DNA of 64,000 bases from Candidatus Bathyarchaeota archaeon (GCA_026014615.1 JAOZHZ010000020.1:248001-312000), one strand, 5' to 3'. Counted from the first letter of the stretch, positions 34,672 through 43,482 are shown. The notes: generated by a model from the letters alone, not told the origin. Numbers and translations are program-made.

Positions 34672-35361
34672 TTGGAAACCCAAAAAACCAGTCCTGTGCC
34701 CCTTTGCGAAGCAGCGTTAGTTATCATAGCGACCTTTTTCATCTTTGTATTCATCAGCACCGCTGTTCAGTTCACGTTCGGCGACGAACCCACACTCATA
34801 ATAGGCGAACTACTCATACTTGCCGTTCCACTCACCTACCTGCTGCTAAAACACATAAACATAACCTCCTTCATGAAAATCGGGGCTAACCCAAAATCCG
34901 TCGCGACCGGCTTAGCCCTTGGGGTCTTGCTGATTCTGATAAACATTGCAGTTTCAAACCTACTGGTTACCGTTTTCGGAGAAAGCACCGCCGTGGAGCA
35001 ATCTAACCAGCTTCTTTCGGGGCTCAGCGTCACACCTACAGGATTTGCGGCGGTTGCGACTTCGTTGGTTTTAGCGGGCATATGCGAAGAATTTGCGTTC
35101 CGTGGTTTTCTGCAGAACTCAATCTTCAAAAACCTAAAAAACGGGCGCGCTCCCCAGTACGCTTTCCCCGCTGCATTGATTATTTCTGCGGCAATTTTTG
35201 GCTTCTTCCATTTTGACCCACAGCTGGTTTACACGTGAGCCGCCTTCATAACTGGACTTGTTTTAGGCTACATTTACCACCGATGGAACTACACGACAGT
35301 AGCGACGGCGCATGCCAGTATGAACCTTATTGTTCTTGCGTTGCTGCTGCTTGGGATATAG
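34672..35361 (+). pseudogene. CPBP (CAAX protease/Abi) family gene interrupted by TGA
   Basis: From TTG 34672 the frame encodes a polytopic membrane protein. It has the CPBP glutamate motif ICEEFAFRGFLQ and the histidine motif GFFHFDPQLVYT, and then meets TGA at 35236-35238. The same frame continues for 40 more codons, ending at TAG 35359-35361, with the expected last CPBP segments (ITGLVLGYIYHRWN and VATAHASMNLIVLALL). The final conserved His-x3-Asn motif lies after the TGA. So it is a recent nonsense mutation, a sequencing error, or readthrough. The family cleaves prenylated proteins or acts in bacteriocin immunity. Confidence 0.8.
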
Positions 35362-35372
35362 CGCAAAGTTGC

Positions 35373-36248
35373 TTAGGCGGCTTGAACTATCTCCAAACTG
35401 ATATCCAACGCCTTCACGCTGTGTGTTAGCTCGCCTAAACTAATTAAATCCACACCCGCCTCAGCGTACTCCAACACGTTCTCCGACGAAATCCCCCCGC
35501 TAGCCTCCAACAACACTTTCCCAAAGAAACCCGCCTTCTTGAACAGTTCAACGGCTTCTTTGATTTGTGGAGAAGAAAAGTTGTCCAGCATCACGATATC
35601 AGCGCCTAATTCGGCGGCTTTCACGGCGTCCCCAGCGTTGGTGACTTCCACCTCGATTTTCTTGCTAAACGAAGCGTTTTGCTTGGCGCGTTTTAGGGCT
35701 TCTTCTAAGCTTCCAGCTAGCACCAGATGATTATCTTTTATGAGCACCATGTCATCCAAGTGTAGCCTGTGAGCATCGCCGCCGCCGACTATGACGGCTT
35801 TCTTGTCAAAGTAAAGCAAGCCGGGGGCGGATTTGCGTGTTGCTGCGATTCGTGTTTTCAGTTTGGCCTTTTTTGTTTTCTTGGTTAGGTTTTTTGTGGC
35901 TGTGGCGATGCCGCTCATGCGCGACATTAAATTCAGAAGCGTTCGCTCAACCGAAAGAATGGTGGCTGCGTCGCCGTAAACCTTTAGCAGTACTTGCCCC
36001 TTTTTAATGTCGTCGCCGTCGTCAACTTCAGCGTCAACTTCCAGCCCCAGAACCTCAGCTAAAACCGCGGTTTCTTCAATCCCTGCAACGGTGCCGTTCG
36101 CTTTGGCTATCACCTCGGCTTCTGCAGTGCATTCAGTTGGGACAACGGCGGAGCTTGTTACGTCGCCTTGACCGATGTCTTCTGCGAGAAGTTTGATGAG
36201 TTTCTCTTCCAGAATCTTACGGGGAACAAACATACCTGGTATTTTCAC
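35373..36248 (-). CDS. nadC: Nicotinate-nucleotide pyrophosphorylase (carboxylating)
   Basis: 291 residues; makes NaMN from quinolinate and PRPP in NAD synthesis. Hallmarks are LAEDIGQGDVTS, ERTLLNLMSRMSGIAT, TRKSAPGL and VIVGGGDAHRLHLDD, then EVEVTNAGDA, IVMLDNF and LEASGGIS. GTG 36248 is listed; ATG 36233 in frame is also possible. No nadA or nadB is in the window. Confidence 0.95.
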   Translation of the reverse strand: MKIPGMFVPRKILEEKLIKLLAEDIGQGDVTSSAVVPTECTAEAEVIAKANGTVAGIEETAVLAEVLGLEVDAEVDDGDDIKKGQVLLKVYGDAATILSVERTLLNLMSRMSGIATATKNLTKKTKKAKLKTRIAATRKSAPGLLYFDKKAVIVGGGDAHRLHLDDMVLIKDNHLVLAGSLEEALKRAKQNASFSKKIEVEVTNAGDAVKAAELGADIVMLDNFSSPQIKEAVELFKKAGFFGKVLLEASGGISSENVLEYAEAGVDLISLGELTHSVKALDISLEIVQAA

Positions 36249-36350
36249 GTTTAGGCTTTAAAACCCTTCTTGCTGATGCTGCTTTGGTTTGTGGCTTTTT
36301 GTCGTGTTTAGGGGATGATTAAAATAAATCCACTAACGTCATGTTTGTTT

Positions 36351-37493
36351 ATGAGATTGATGTACGCTTGCTCCGAGCTCGGGTTAGGACACGCCTCCCG
36401 AACTATCGCGTTAGGGAAGCGGCTGGAGCAGCGTGGGCATGAAGTTTTCTTTTTTTCAGGCGGTAGAGCCTTTCAGCTTTTGAAGAAAGAGTTCAAACAC
36501 GTTTACCCTGTTACGCCTGTTGCGTGGTACGAGAACAGTAGTGGCGTAGTCACCTCCGTCTCACTTATCAACATCCTGTTTCCCCTGCCCGTATATAACA
36601 GCGAAGCCGACAAATTCGAAGTAAAAACTTCCTGCGCCATGGAAACCATCCACCGCTACTATGACCTCAGAAAACGAGTTTACGAAATCGCGCCTGATGC
36701 CCTCATCGCAGACGGCGACCTCAACGCACTGCGGATGGCGCAAAGATGGAAAATCCCCGACATCTACGTCACAAACGTAGTCAGACCAAGCTTTGGCTTC
36801 TCTTCTCTTCTTAGTCCAGGCGAAAGAATTACGGAAATCTACGTCAAAAAATGTAGAAAAATCATAGTTCCCGACAACAAACCCCCACACACCATATGCG
36901 AATACAACATAGGCGACCTGCAAAGTGTCGGAGTGGTGAATAAAACTGAATTTGTCGGCAGCTTTTTCGACACTAACCCGCTAGAAGTGTCGGAGAAACG
37001 TGTCTTTGCGCCCGTAAGCGGACCTTTCGGAACCAGAGCTAGGCTTCTGAACATGTTGCTTCCTGTCTTTAGGGAGCTCGGCGTGAAGAGCATCATCAGT
37101 TTGGGGACGCCTGGGGAACAGAAAACCGTTAAGAGCGGCAACTGTGAAGTTCGCTCTTGGCTGTCCACACAAGAACGCGCTGAAGCCATGCGGGAAGCGT
37201 CCATTGTGGTTTTCAGTGGTGGCCACATAACCTGCTTCGAGACCATAAAGTATGCTAAGCCCAGCATTTGCATCCCAACCCAGCCTGAGCAATTTGCAAA
37301 CGCCGAAAAACTGCAAGACCTGCACTGTTCAATAGTTGCAAAAAACAAGAATCAGCTGGCGCGGGCAATTCGAGAAATCGAAGAAAACCGTGCAACATTC
37401 AGAGCCAACGCAGAAGTGCTTAACGAGGTTTCGAACAAGTATGACGGGTTAAACCGAGCGGTCGAAATCGTCGAAGAAGTCGGCGCTGCTTAA
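36351..37493 (+). CDS. GT-B glycosyltransferase, MurG/GT28-like
   Basis: 380 residues from ATG 36351 (MRLMYACSELGLGHASR); a longer frame from 36315 has an adjoining G-run rather than a spaced SD. TATA-like TTAAAATAAATC at about 36318-36330 suggests a leaderless mRNA starting here. GLGHASR at the N-terminus and the C-terminal FSGGHITCFETIKYAKPSICIP (UDP/donor site) with QPEQFANAEKL are GT28 features. Substrate unknown; perhaps a surface polysaccharide or glycolipid. It ends with a 4-base overlap with convergent AMMECR1. Confidence 0.82.
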   Translation: MRLMYACSELGLGHASRTIALGKRLEQRGHEVFFFSGGRAFQLLKKEFKHVYPVTPVAWYENSSGVVTSVSLINILFPLPVYNSEADKFEVKTSCAMETIHRYYDLRKRVYEIAPDALIADGDLNALRMAQRWKIPDIYVTNVVRPSFGFSSLLSPGERITEIYVKKCRKIIVPDNKPPHTICEYNIGDLQSVGVVNKTEFVGSFFDTNPLEVSEKRVFAPVSGPFGTRARLLNMLLPVFRELGVKSIISLGTPGEQKTVKSGNCEVRSWLSTQERAEAMREASIVVFSGGHITCFETIKYAKPSICIPTQPEQFANAEKLQDLHCSIVAKNKNQLARAIREIEENRATFRANAEVLNEVSNKYDGLNRAVEIVEEVGAA

Positions 37494-38140
37494 GCTTCGG
37501 CGAGGCTTTTGCGTTTGACTTCTCCGTTGGGGCTTTCTTCCTCAAAGACTATGGCGCTGAAGCGGTAGATTTTGGTGCCTTTAGTGAGCCAACTGTCAGG
37601 TGGCAGCCCAGCTTTCACGCAGCATTGGCACAGGAATTCCTCGCTGCACCAGCACCACTCCACAGGCACCTGAGGCAACAACAACCCCTTATAGAACCCC
37701 TTCTCCACAATTAAACCGTGTTCACCCACCTTAACCTGACTCGTATAATCTTCGGGTTTATCAACTTGAACAGGTTCAGGAGGCGTGAGGACGCTGACTT
37801 CGAAAACAACGTGGTCAAGCTCTTCCTTCTGAAGCGGTTCGAACCGTGGGTCTTGGGTTGCAGCGTTTACTGCGTTGTCGATGGCGGCATTAACGAGTGG
37901 AGATGTTGGGTAAGGGTAACCGATGCATCCACGAAGCGCTTTGTCGTTGCTTCTGACTGCGTTTATGGTGACGAATACGCCGCAGTTCTCAAAAAGCTTC
38001 TTAGGCGTATCTTCTGGAGGTTTAAGGGTTTTGCCCGTTTCAAGAAAAGTTTTTGCGGTGTTTCGCGCGAGTTGTATTAGGAATTTTCCTTCTTCATCAC
38101 TTAGCTCAAACGGCAAACGATACTCACTCTCCAAAGGCAT
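37490..38140 (-). CDS. AMMECR1 family protein
   Basis: 216 residues. The family motif LRGCIGYPYP is present, preceded by GVFVTINAVRSNDKA and followed by FEVSVLTPPEPV, GLIVEKGFYKGLLLPQVP and CCVKAGLPPDSW. AMMECR1, Memo and a radical SAM enzyme (AmrS) form a widespread three-part system of unknown chemistry. An AmrS homologue lies at 50359 in this window, but Memo is not seen. Confidence 0.93.
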   Translation of the reverse strand: MPLESEYRLPFELSDEEGKFLIQLARNTAKTFLETGKTLKPPEDTPKKLFENCGVFVTINAVRSNDKALRGCIGYPYPTSPLVNAAIDNAVNAATQDPRFEPLQKEELDHVVFEVSVLTPPEPVQVDKPEDYTSQVKVGEHGLIVEKGFYKGLLLPQVPVEWCWCSEEFLCQCCVKAGLPPDSWLTKGTKIYRFSAIVFEEESPNGEVKRKSLAEA

Positions 38141-38175
38141 AGCTACAACTATGCCGTATGATTAAAAAGGGGATT

Positions 38176-38817
38176 TTAGAATTTTACGGTTTCTTCGGTT
38201 GCGCCTTCTTTGGTTATAACCAGAAGGTCTATGCCGTCGCCGCTCATGGTGTCTCTGCTGATGGCTGATTTAATGGCGCGGGTTACAAGGTTTTTGCCGT
38301 CAGCAACTGTGAGGTCTTTTCGGTATCCGCCCTCGATGACTGCCATGGCAATTTCAGTTCCTGAACCCACCACTGCGTAGTCGTCAGGCAAAACTGAACC
38401 CAAAACGTCCAGAACCCAAAGGGAAGGTCCCTCAGCGTCTATTCCGCCCACGATGGTTTGGGTGATAAGTGGCGCCATGCGCCTGTTGAAGAGGATGTTG
38501 CTCATGAGTTTAGCTGATGCGCGTACGCTAATGGGTCTGCCTACGTCCATGCTGAACAGGTTCGCGTTGGCTTCCACATCGCGGACCAGCACCTGCATAT
38601 CGCTAACCAGTCCTGCGCAGGCTGCACCGATTTTGTCGGTTATTTTGAAGACTTTTTTTCCGCCTTTGCTGGCGATGAAGTAGCCGTAGGAGACGCGTTT
38701 TTCAGAGGCAAGAATTACGCCGTCTTGGCATACGACGCCGACGGTTGTGGCTCCTGGAATCCACGCCATGCCTTGAGCTTGTGATTGTGAGGGTGATTGG
38801 GTTCCGTATGCTTCCAT
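38176..38817 (-). CDS. psmB: Proteasome beta subunit, probably non-catalytic
   Basis: 213 residues. The beta fold is clear: PGATTVGVVCQDGVILASEKR, the SKGGKKVFKI lysine region, GLVSDMQVLVRDVE and GSGTEIAMAVIE. Aligning VG and Glu17/Lys33 equivalents (E in ASEKR, K in GKK) with catalytic subunits puts Ala23 where the nucleophilic Thr1 should be. Active subunits read TTTVG; this one reads ATTVG. Sulfolobus-type TACK proteasomes have such a silent beta1 plus an active beta2. A second beta gene is therefore expected elsewhere. Confidence 0.93.
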   Translation of the reverse strand: MEAYGTQSPSQSQAQGMAWIPGATTVGVVCQDGVILASEKRVSYGYFIASKGGKKVFKITDKIGAACAGLVSDMQVLVRDVEANANLFSMDVGRPISVRASAKLMSNILFNRRMAPLITQTIVGGIDAEGPSLWVLDVLGSVLPDDYAVVGSGTEIAMAVIEGGYRKDLTVADGKNLVTRAIKSAISRDTMSGDGIDLLVITKEGATEETVKF

Positions 38818-38961
38818 AAGTTTGCACCTTTTCCTAAGGAATTACACAAGACAAACTATTAAGCTTAATCTAAACCACATTTTAGCTGAAAACACGTTTG
38901 CCTTAGGAGTTACGTGCTCCTGAACGTGTTCGACTTTAAAAAAGATTGGAACGGAAGGATT

Positions 38962-39936
38962 TTAGATGCTTATTTCGAACATTAGTCTTTCGACGAGTTC
39001 TTTGTAGCGGTTCCTGATGGTGACTTCGGTGACCTGCGCGATTTCTGCGATTTCTCGCTGCGTTTTCCGCTCGCCCGTCAAAACGGAGGCGATGTAGCTT
39101 GCGGCTGCAGCGATGCCCGTTGGACCCCTGCCTGAGGTTAACTTTAGTTCTTTGGCTGAGGCGAGGATTTTGTGGGCGATTTCTTCAACTTTTCCCTGCA
39201 TGGTCAGTTGGTTGCTGAATTTGGTGATGTACTGGCTGGGTCTTAGCGGCGGAATCGAATAGTTCAGTTCCTTAATGAGGAAGCGGTAGCTGCGTCCGAC
39301 TTCTTTCTTGTTTACGTTGGAAGCTTGGGCTACCTCGTCCAACGTTCTGGGCAACCCACATTGCCTACACGCCAAATAAAGCGCGGCTGAGGTTACGCCT
39401 TGAATTGAACGCCCCCGGATAAGTCTCTCCTTCACCGCTTTACGGTAAATCACCGAAGCAGTTTCCAAAATATTCTTGGGCAGATTCAGATTATTAGAAA
39501 TCTTTGTAATTTCAGACAAGGCAAACGCCAAGTTACGTTCCGTGGCGTCAGAAACCCTAATGCGCCGCTGCCACTTGCGCAGACGGTAAACTTGCGCTTT
39601 CTGTCCCGGGGACAAGCTTTTGCCGTAGACGTCTCGGTCATGCCAGTCGATGGTTGTGGATAAGTCTTTGTCGTGGATGGTGTATGTTAAGGGGGCGCCG
39701 ACTCTGGTTCGTTTTGAACGTTGCTCGTCGTCGAAGGCACGCCATTCGGGTCCTCGGTCTGCGATTTTGGCGGCAACTACAAACCCGCAGTCCATGCAGA
39801 CGATTTCTGCGCATTCATAATCACGCATAAGCCTAGTGCTGCCGCATTCAGGGCAAGACTGAACTTTGACGGCTTCTACTTTCTGAGAAGTCATTGACGA
39901 ATCCTTATTCTCACGCAACCCATTATTCCCACTCAT
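38962..39936 (-). CDS. tfb: Transcription initiation factor TFB
   Basis: 324 residues. The N-terminal zinc ribbon is CPECGST ... CMDCGFV, followed by the B-reader/finger region [21 protein letters not shown]. Two cyclin folds come next, the second with [21 protein letters not shown] and a C-terminal [23 protein letters not shown] helix-turn-helix that reads the BRE. The start is ATG 39936 with GGAG about nine bases upstream; ATG 39942 is too close to it. It lies 14 bases after gar1, a conserved archaeal pair. Confidence 0.95.
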   Translation of the reverse strand: MSGNNGLRENKDSSMTSQKVEAVKVQSCPECGSTRLMRDYECAEIVCMDCGFVVAAKIADRGPEWRAFDDEQRSKRTRVGAPLTYTIHDKDLSTTIDWHDRDVYGKSLSPGQKAQVYRLRKWQRRIRVSDATERNLAFALSEITKISNNLNLPKNILETASVIYRKAVKERLIRGRSIQGVTSAALYLACRQCGLPRTLDEVAQASNVNKKEVGRSYRFLIKELNYSIPPLRPSQYITKFSNQLTMQGKVEEIAHKILASAKELKLTSGRGPTGIAAAASYIASVLTGERKTQREIAEIAQVTEVTIRNRYKELVERLMFEISI

Positions 39937-39950
39937 TCGCATTAGCTCCG

Positions 39951-40184
39951 TTACTTTTTCGAGGGAGAAACATAGAGCTGTTTGTTCGCATACTTTTCGG
40001 GAGTTTTTGCAGAGGACTTAATAACGGCGTACGGAGAGGAAACTGGGCCTACGATGTCAAAGATTCTTCCTATAACTTTTAGATTCTCATCAACGACTGC
40101 GGCGCCAATCTTGGGGAATTTTTCAGTTTTTACGATGAGGTTTTGTGACGGCGTCACGTTGAGAACTTTTCCTAATCTCTGCAA
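39951..40184 (-). CDS. gar1: H/ACA RNP component Gar1
   Basis: 77 residues from TTG 40184 ([10 protein letters not shown]); GAGGGG six bases upstream fixes this start better than TTG 40217. The Gar1 beta-barrel sequence [50 protein letters not shown] is typical. It assists Cbf5-guided pseudouridylation. L7Ae, another H/ACA component, is encoded divergently next door. Confidence 0.88.
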   Translation of the reverse strand: MQRLGKVLNVTPSQNLIVKTEKFPKIGAAVVDENLKVIGRIFDIVGPVSSPYAVIKSSAKTPEKYANKQLYVSPSKK

Positions 40185-40226
40185 CACGTTCCCCTCTCGA
40201 AAAACAATCAACGTCAACGTAGTAGC

Positions 40227-40237
40227 GCTTATAAAGT
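40227..40237 (-). promoter_or_regulatory. TATA box of gar1-tfb
   Basis: Minus-strand CTTTATAAGC about 45 bases before the gar1 start. It predicts a transcript start near 40205, leaving room for the GAGGGG SD. Confidence 0.55.
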
Positions 40238-40347
40238 TTTCTACAGAAACCGATTATGCGTTGTTCCGTTAAACAGGTTTACAGTAGAAACGTTCTTTAG
40301 GCAGAAGCGGCGATTAGTTTGTGCCTTAAAAGGGTGAGGCCAAGAAT

Positions 40348-40728
40348 ATGTCAAAACCATTTTATGTAAAATATGAAGCGCCAAAAGAAGTAATAGATGC
40401 AGCCTATGAAGCCCTAAACATAGCTTCAAAGTCAGGCGTAGTTAGGAAAGGAACAAACGAGGCAACTAAAGCGGTTGAGCGTGCCATAGCTAAGCTTGTA
40501 GTTATAGCTGAAGATGTTGAGCCGCCAGAAGTCATTGCTCATTTGCCTTTGCTCTGCGACGAAAGAAAAATCCCGTACGTGTTTGTACCCAGCAAACTGG
40601 AAATCGGTAAAGCCATCGGCATCGATGTTCCCGCTGCGTCTGCGTGTATACTTAAAGAAGGAGAAGCCACAGGCTTAATTAAAGAAATCATTTCGCGTCT
40701 TGAGCAGATTAAAAGAGGCTCGCAGTAA
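40348..40728 (+). CDS. rpl7ae: Ribosomal protein L7Ae
   Basis: 126 residues; binds kink-turns in 23S rRNA, box C/D and H/ACA RNAs and RNase [18 protein letters not shown] is the RNA-binding loop, and [20 protein letters not shown] and [17 protein letters not shown] follow. GGTGAGG lies upstream of the ATG. The stop overlaps the S28e ATG by one base. Confidence 0.97.
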   Translation: MSKPFYVKYEAPKEVIDAAYEALNIASKSGVVRKGTNEATKAVERAIAKLVVIAEDVEPPEVIAHLPLLCDERKIPYVFVPSKLEIGKAIGIDVPAASACILKEGEATGLIKEIISRLEQIKRGSQ

Positions 40729-40955
40729 TGAGCAGAGAAGAGAGGGCACAGGCAGCTGAAGTAACACCGGCAGAAGTCATTCAAGTCATCGGCAGAACTG
40801 GCGTTACAGGCGAAATCACACAGGCAAGAGTACGCATTCTCGAAGGCAGAGACAAAGGGCGCATCATAACCCGTAACGTTAAAGGTCCAGTCCGTGCTCA
40901 AGATATTCTGATGCTGCGAGAAACTGAACGCGAAGCCAAGAAAATCAACAGATAA
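40728..40955 (+). CDS. rps28e: Ribosomal protein S28e
   Basis: 75 residues. It has the conserved C-terminus [22 protein letters not shown] and the OB-fold core [21 protein letters not shown]. It overlaps rpl7ae by one base and is followed by rpl24e after 14 bases, the standard archaeal order. Confidence 0.97.
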   Translation: MSREERAQAAEVTPAEVIQVIGRTGVTGEITQARVRILEGRDKGRIITRNVKGPVRAQDILMLRETEREAKKINR

Positions 40956-40969
40956 GAAGGGTTCAAAAA

Positions 40970-41167
40970 ATGCCGAAACCAAGAAAATGTTCATTTTGCG
41001 GTGCCGAATTTCCAGCTGGCACTGGCATGATGTACGTTAAAAACGACGGCACAATCTTGTGGTTCGATTCCAATAAATGCAAGAACAGCTCGCTAAAGTT
41101 CAAGCGAGACGCACGTAAGCTGAAGTGGACTACTTACTTCGGTAAAGAAGAAAAAGGCAAAGCCTAA
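40970..41167 (+). CDS. rpl24e: Ribosomal protein L24e
   Basis: 65 residues with the L24e zinc site CSFCGAEFPAGTGMMYV. In most archaea the second pair is FCSSKC; here it reads FDSNKC, so one of four zinc Cys is Asp. KLKWTTYFGK is the usual end. The gene pair ndk-infB that often follows is absent; a T-run at about 41191-41197 probably ends the transcript. Confidence 0.95.
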   Translation: MPKPRKCSFCGAEFPAGTGMMYVKNDGTILWFDSNKCKNSSLKFKRDARKLKWTTYFGKEEKGKA

Positions 41168-41513
41168 ACAGCTCACTGCCCAACAACATTTTTTTCATTC
41201 AAATTTTCAGTTCGTTTCTTATACTTGACTAAAGAATATACGTATTATTTCTAAACAATCCATATGGCCTAAAAGTGATAAAAAATCCGTTCGTGCCCAA
41301 TGCAACCGCAATTTGGTAAAGGCGGTCATATTTGGATGCTAATATCCAATCTATGCAGCAGGATAGGAGGAGGGTCTACTGTTCAAGCCAGAAGAACCCG
41401 TCTATTTGGTTGCTATTAGTAATTGTATGCAGAAACGATAGGGGGGTCTACGCCATTGGCGAAAAACCAACTCAAAAATATGTTAAGAATAGAAAAGCGG
41501 TTTCTGGAGTTGT
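41168..41513. other. Intergenic region with imperfect direct repeat
   Basis: About 345 bases between rpl24e and the 3' end of the initiator tRNA. Blocks at 41353-41379 and 41427-41451 share TATGCAG-N-A-N-GATAGG and GGGTCTAC, 72-75 bases apart. A plus-strand frame crosses both and runs into the tRNA, so it is not credible as a gene. The repeat next to a tRNA 3' end could mark an old integration site. Confidence 0.35.
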
Positions 41514-41615
41514 TGGTAGCGGGGAGTAGATTTGAACTACCGATCTCTGGGTATCTCACAGCGACACTGCGCCGTTATGAGCCCAGCGGGTTAATCCTGG
41601 CTACCCCACCCCGCT
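41514..41615 (-). tRNA. Initiator tRNA-Met (CAU) with intron at 37/38
   Basis: Acceptor AGCGGGG pairs with CCCCGCT, then discriminator A and an encoded CCA. The D-stem is GGGT/ACCC and the T-arm GGTAG-TTCAAAT-CTACT. The anticodon stem is CTGGG/CCCAG with anticodon CAT at 41577-41579. A1-U72 and three consecutive G-C pairs at the base of the anticodon stem mark an archaeal initiator. About 23 bases at 41553-41575 interrupt the loop after A37; ACGGCG and CGCTGT form the hairpin of a bulge-helix-bulge substrate. Intron ends are exact only to a base or two. Confidence 0.9.
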
Positions 41616-41750
41616 GCAACCTTCTTAGGCGGAACCTAAAGGGATTCTTTGATACTACCAGTCTGCCGATTATTAATAGTTTCTTTTTTAAAAAGCGCAA
41701 AAGCCTTTTAGTACCCGTCCATTCACATACGCTTTGAGGACACAGCACAA

Positions 41751-42407
41751 ATGGACACGCCGTACCTGCGCGAAACCGCAAACCCGAATCTGGAAACCCC
41801 AATCTTCATACAGGGACTTCCAGGATTTGGAAACGTCGGCAAAATCACCGCGCAACTCCTCATAAAATACACCGACGCCAAACCCTTCGCCCAACTTTAC
41901 TCCCCCACATTTCCTGATTACGTTATCGTAAACTCGAAAGGAACTTGCCGTCTTCCCCACTACGCCTTTTACTCAACCACCATAGACGACACAAACTTTG
42001 TCATCATGACGGGAGAAACCCAGCCCTCATTTGACGATGTACTTGCCCAATATGCCGTTTGCGGCGAAATCGTCAACTATGTAAAAACACTCAACTGCCA
42101 ATTTCTCATAACCATAGGCGGCGTGCCCCTCACCGAAGACAAAGCTCAAATTTACGTGGCAGCGACATCCAAAAAACTTGCTGAAGATTTCACAAGCAAA
42201 GGCGCAGCAGTTTACAGCCGTGGCAGAATCGTGGGCGGAACAGGCTTAACACTGGCGTTGGCAAAGGAGCAAGGCTTGAGAGGCGTCTGCCTTTTAGGTG
42301 CAACAACAGGTTTCAAAACAGACAAAAACGCTGGTTCACTCGCCTTCAAGTTTCTGATGAAGGCTTTAGGAAAAGAGATAAAAGAAGCGTTACCAGAAAC
42401 ACTTTAA
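41751..42407 (+). CDS. PAC2 family protein (proteasome assembly chaperone-like)
   Basis: 218 residues: PIFIQGLPGFGNVGKITAQ, YSPTFPDYVIVN, VIMTGETQPS and LITIGGVPL are family features. GGTGLTLALAKEQGLRGVCLLG sits at the C-terminal half. Archaeal PAC2 homologues resemble eukaryotic PAC2 but their function is not settled. The small membrane gene follows after 28 bases. A beta subunit of the proteasome is 3 kb upstream. Confidence 0.9.
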   Translation: MDTPYLRETANPNLETPIFIQGLPGFGNVGKITAQLLIKYTDAKPFAQLYSPTFPDYVIVNSKGTCRLPHYAFYSTTIDDTNFVIMTGETQPSFDDVLAQYAVCGEIVNYVKTLNCQFLITIGGVPLTEDKAQIYVAATSKKLAEDFTSKGAAVYSRGRIVGGTGLTLALAKEQGLRGVCLLGATTGFKTDKNAGSLAFKFLMKALGKEIKEALPETL

Positions 42408-42435
42408 TCGTTAACGAATGCATAGAAGGGCTTAC

Positions 42436-42675
42436 ATGACACAACCCCAACGAAATCAAAACGTTGACAGCAGCTTCCTCAACTCAAAAATCGGCAAACT
42501 ACTTCTAACTATAGTTTCTGTTTTCCTGATTTTCGCTGGCCCTACCTATGTTGTGTACGGACTCGCCGTGATCATAAACGTTGACTTAGCCGTATCATTT
42601 GTTGTCGGCTTTGTCTTGTTTGCCATTGGTTTAGTTATGATGCGGTATCTAGTGAAGAATAAAGTTGTAACGTAA
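42436..42675 (+). CDS. Small two-TM membrane protein
   Basis: 79 residues from ATG 42436, which has AGAAGGG upstream; an earlier in-frame ATG 42418 is less likely. Two helices (LLLTIVSVFLIFAGPTYVVYG and VSFVVGFVLFAIGLVMM), then KNK. The pattern recalls DUF-type archaeal membrane proteins near PAC2. No motif points to a function. Confidence 0.72.
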   Translation: MTQPQRNQNVDSSFLNSKIGKLLLTIVSVFLIFAGPTYVVYGLAVIINVDLAVSFVVGFVLFAIGLVMMRYLVKNKVVT

Positions 42676-42873
42676 ACTTTTGCCTCGGATACCCCAGGGT
42701 GCATCATCAAATCAGCTTTTAAAGATTCGTCATCGGCGAATTCTAAAGCAGCGTGGCAACTATTAAATTTGTTCGCAACAAAAACCGCTTCTGCAGATGC
42801 ATGCTCTGGCTCAGATATTCGAAGGTTGAGAGTCTAAGAAGTTAGATTTTTGCTCTATACTACCATGCAATAA

Positions 42874-42883
42874 AGCATATAAT
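42874..42883 (+). promoter_or_regulatory. TATA box of the RHH-like gene
   Basis: AGCATATAAT, about 24 bases before ATG 42898, suggests a leaderless transcript. Confidence 0.55.
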
Positions 42884-42897
42884 GTGTGCGTGTAAAC

Positions 42898-43482
42898 ATG
42901 TTCTGTATGCAAAGCATCGGGAAACGAAATCCCCCCGTATTCTTCCAAAGAAAAGACGAAACAGGTGCCAAACGAACCACAATCATACTTGAAAAGGAAG
43001 AACGCGAATACATCGACAGCCTGATCCGAGAAGGTAAAGAACCTGGAATCAAACCCCTCATAAGCAAAATGCTAGACGTTTACCGAAGTATGATGGTTTA
43101 TGACTGGCGTTTCCCCGGGGAATACTACTGTGGTATAAGCCGCATCGCATTCGTCAACGTTGAGCTTCTTGACATCCTTATTCAGCAGATTCCCAAAGAA
43201 GAATGGCGTGAACTCGACAAGAAGCTGGGTTGCGCCCTGAAAGTTTCTATGGAGACCACACTGGATTTGCCTGCGATAAGTCGGGAAAACTGGGATAACG
43301 TTTTCAAAAGGCTGCGGGTGCAAGGCTTCGGTGACTTCTATATGAAAGACAAGTACCTTCTGGCAAGAATGCCCTTCATCAACGAACCCGTCATTTTAGC
43401 AGGCATTCTTGAAGGACTGTTAGAGGTCGAGTTGGACCTGAAAAATTCTGTTCCTCCTTTTGTTTTTGAAGTGCTTTTTTGA
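42898..43482 (+). CDS. Ribbon-helix-helix-like regulator with C-terminal domain
   Basis: 194 residues from ATG 42898; TATA spacing favours it over GTG 42886. KRTTIILEKEEREYIDSLI followed by GIKPLISKMLDVY looks like a ribbon-helix-helix DNA-binding module. The remaining 120 residues (FPGEYYCGISRIAFVNVE, GFGDFYMKDKYLLARMPFI) form an alpha/beta domain I do not recognise, perhaps a ligand sensor. It lies upstream of the his operon but has its own promoter. Confidence 0.65.
   Translation: MFCMQSIGKRNPPVFFQRKDETGAKRTTIILEKEEREYIDSLIREGKEPGIKPLISKMLDVYRSMMVYDWRFPGEYYCGISRIAFVNVELLDILIQQIPKEEWRELDKKLGCALKVSMETTLDLPAISRENWDNVFKRLRVQGFGDFYMKDKYLLARMPFINEPVILAGILEGLLEVELDLKNSVPPFVFEVLF

Noticed and set aside
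35236-35238. TGA in the CPBP gene as a selenocysteine codon
   Set aside because: No SECIS-like structure recognised, and the position lies in a membrane segment with no Cys in related proteins as far as I know.
41332-41529. Plus-strand frame running into the initiator tRNA
   Set aside because: It ends inside the tRNA gene and has no SD-supported start.
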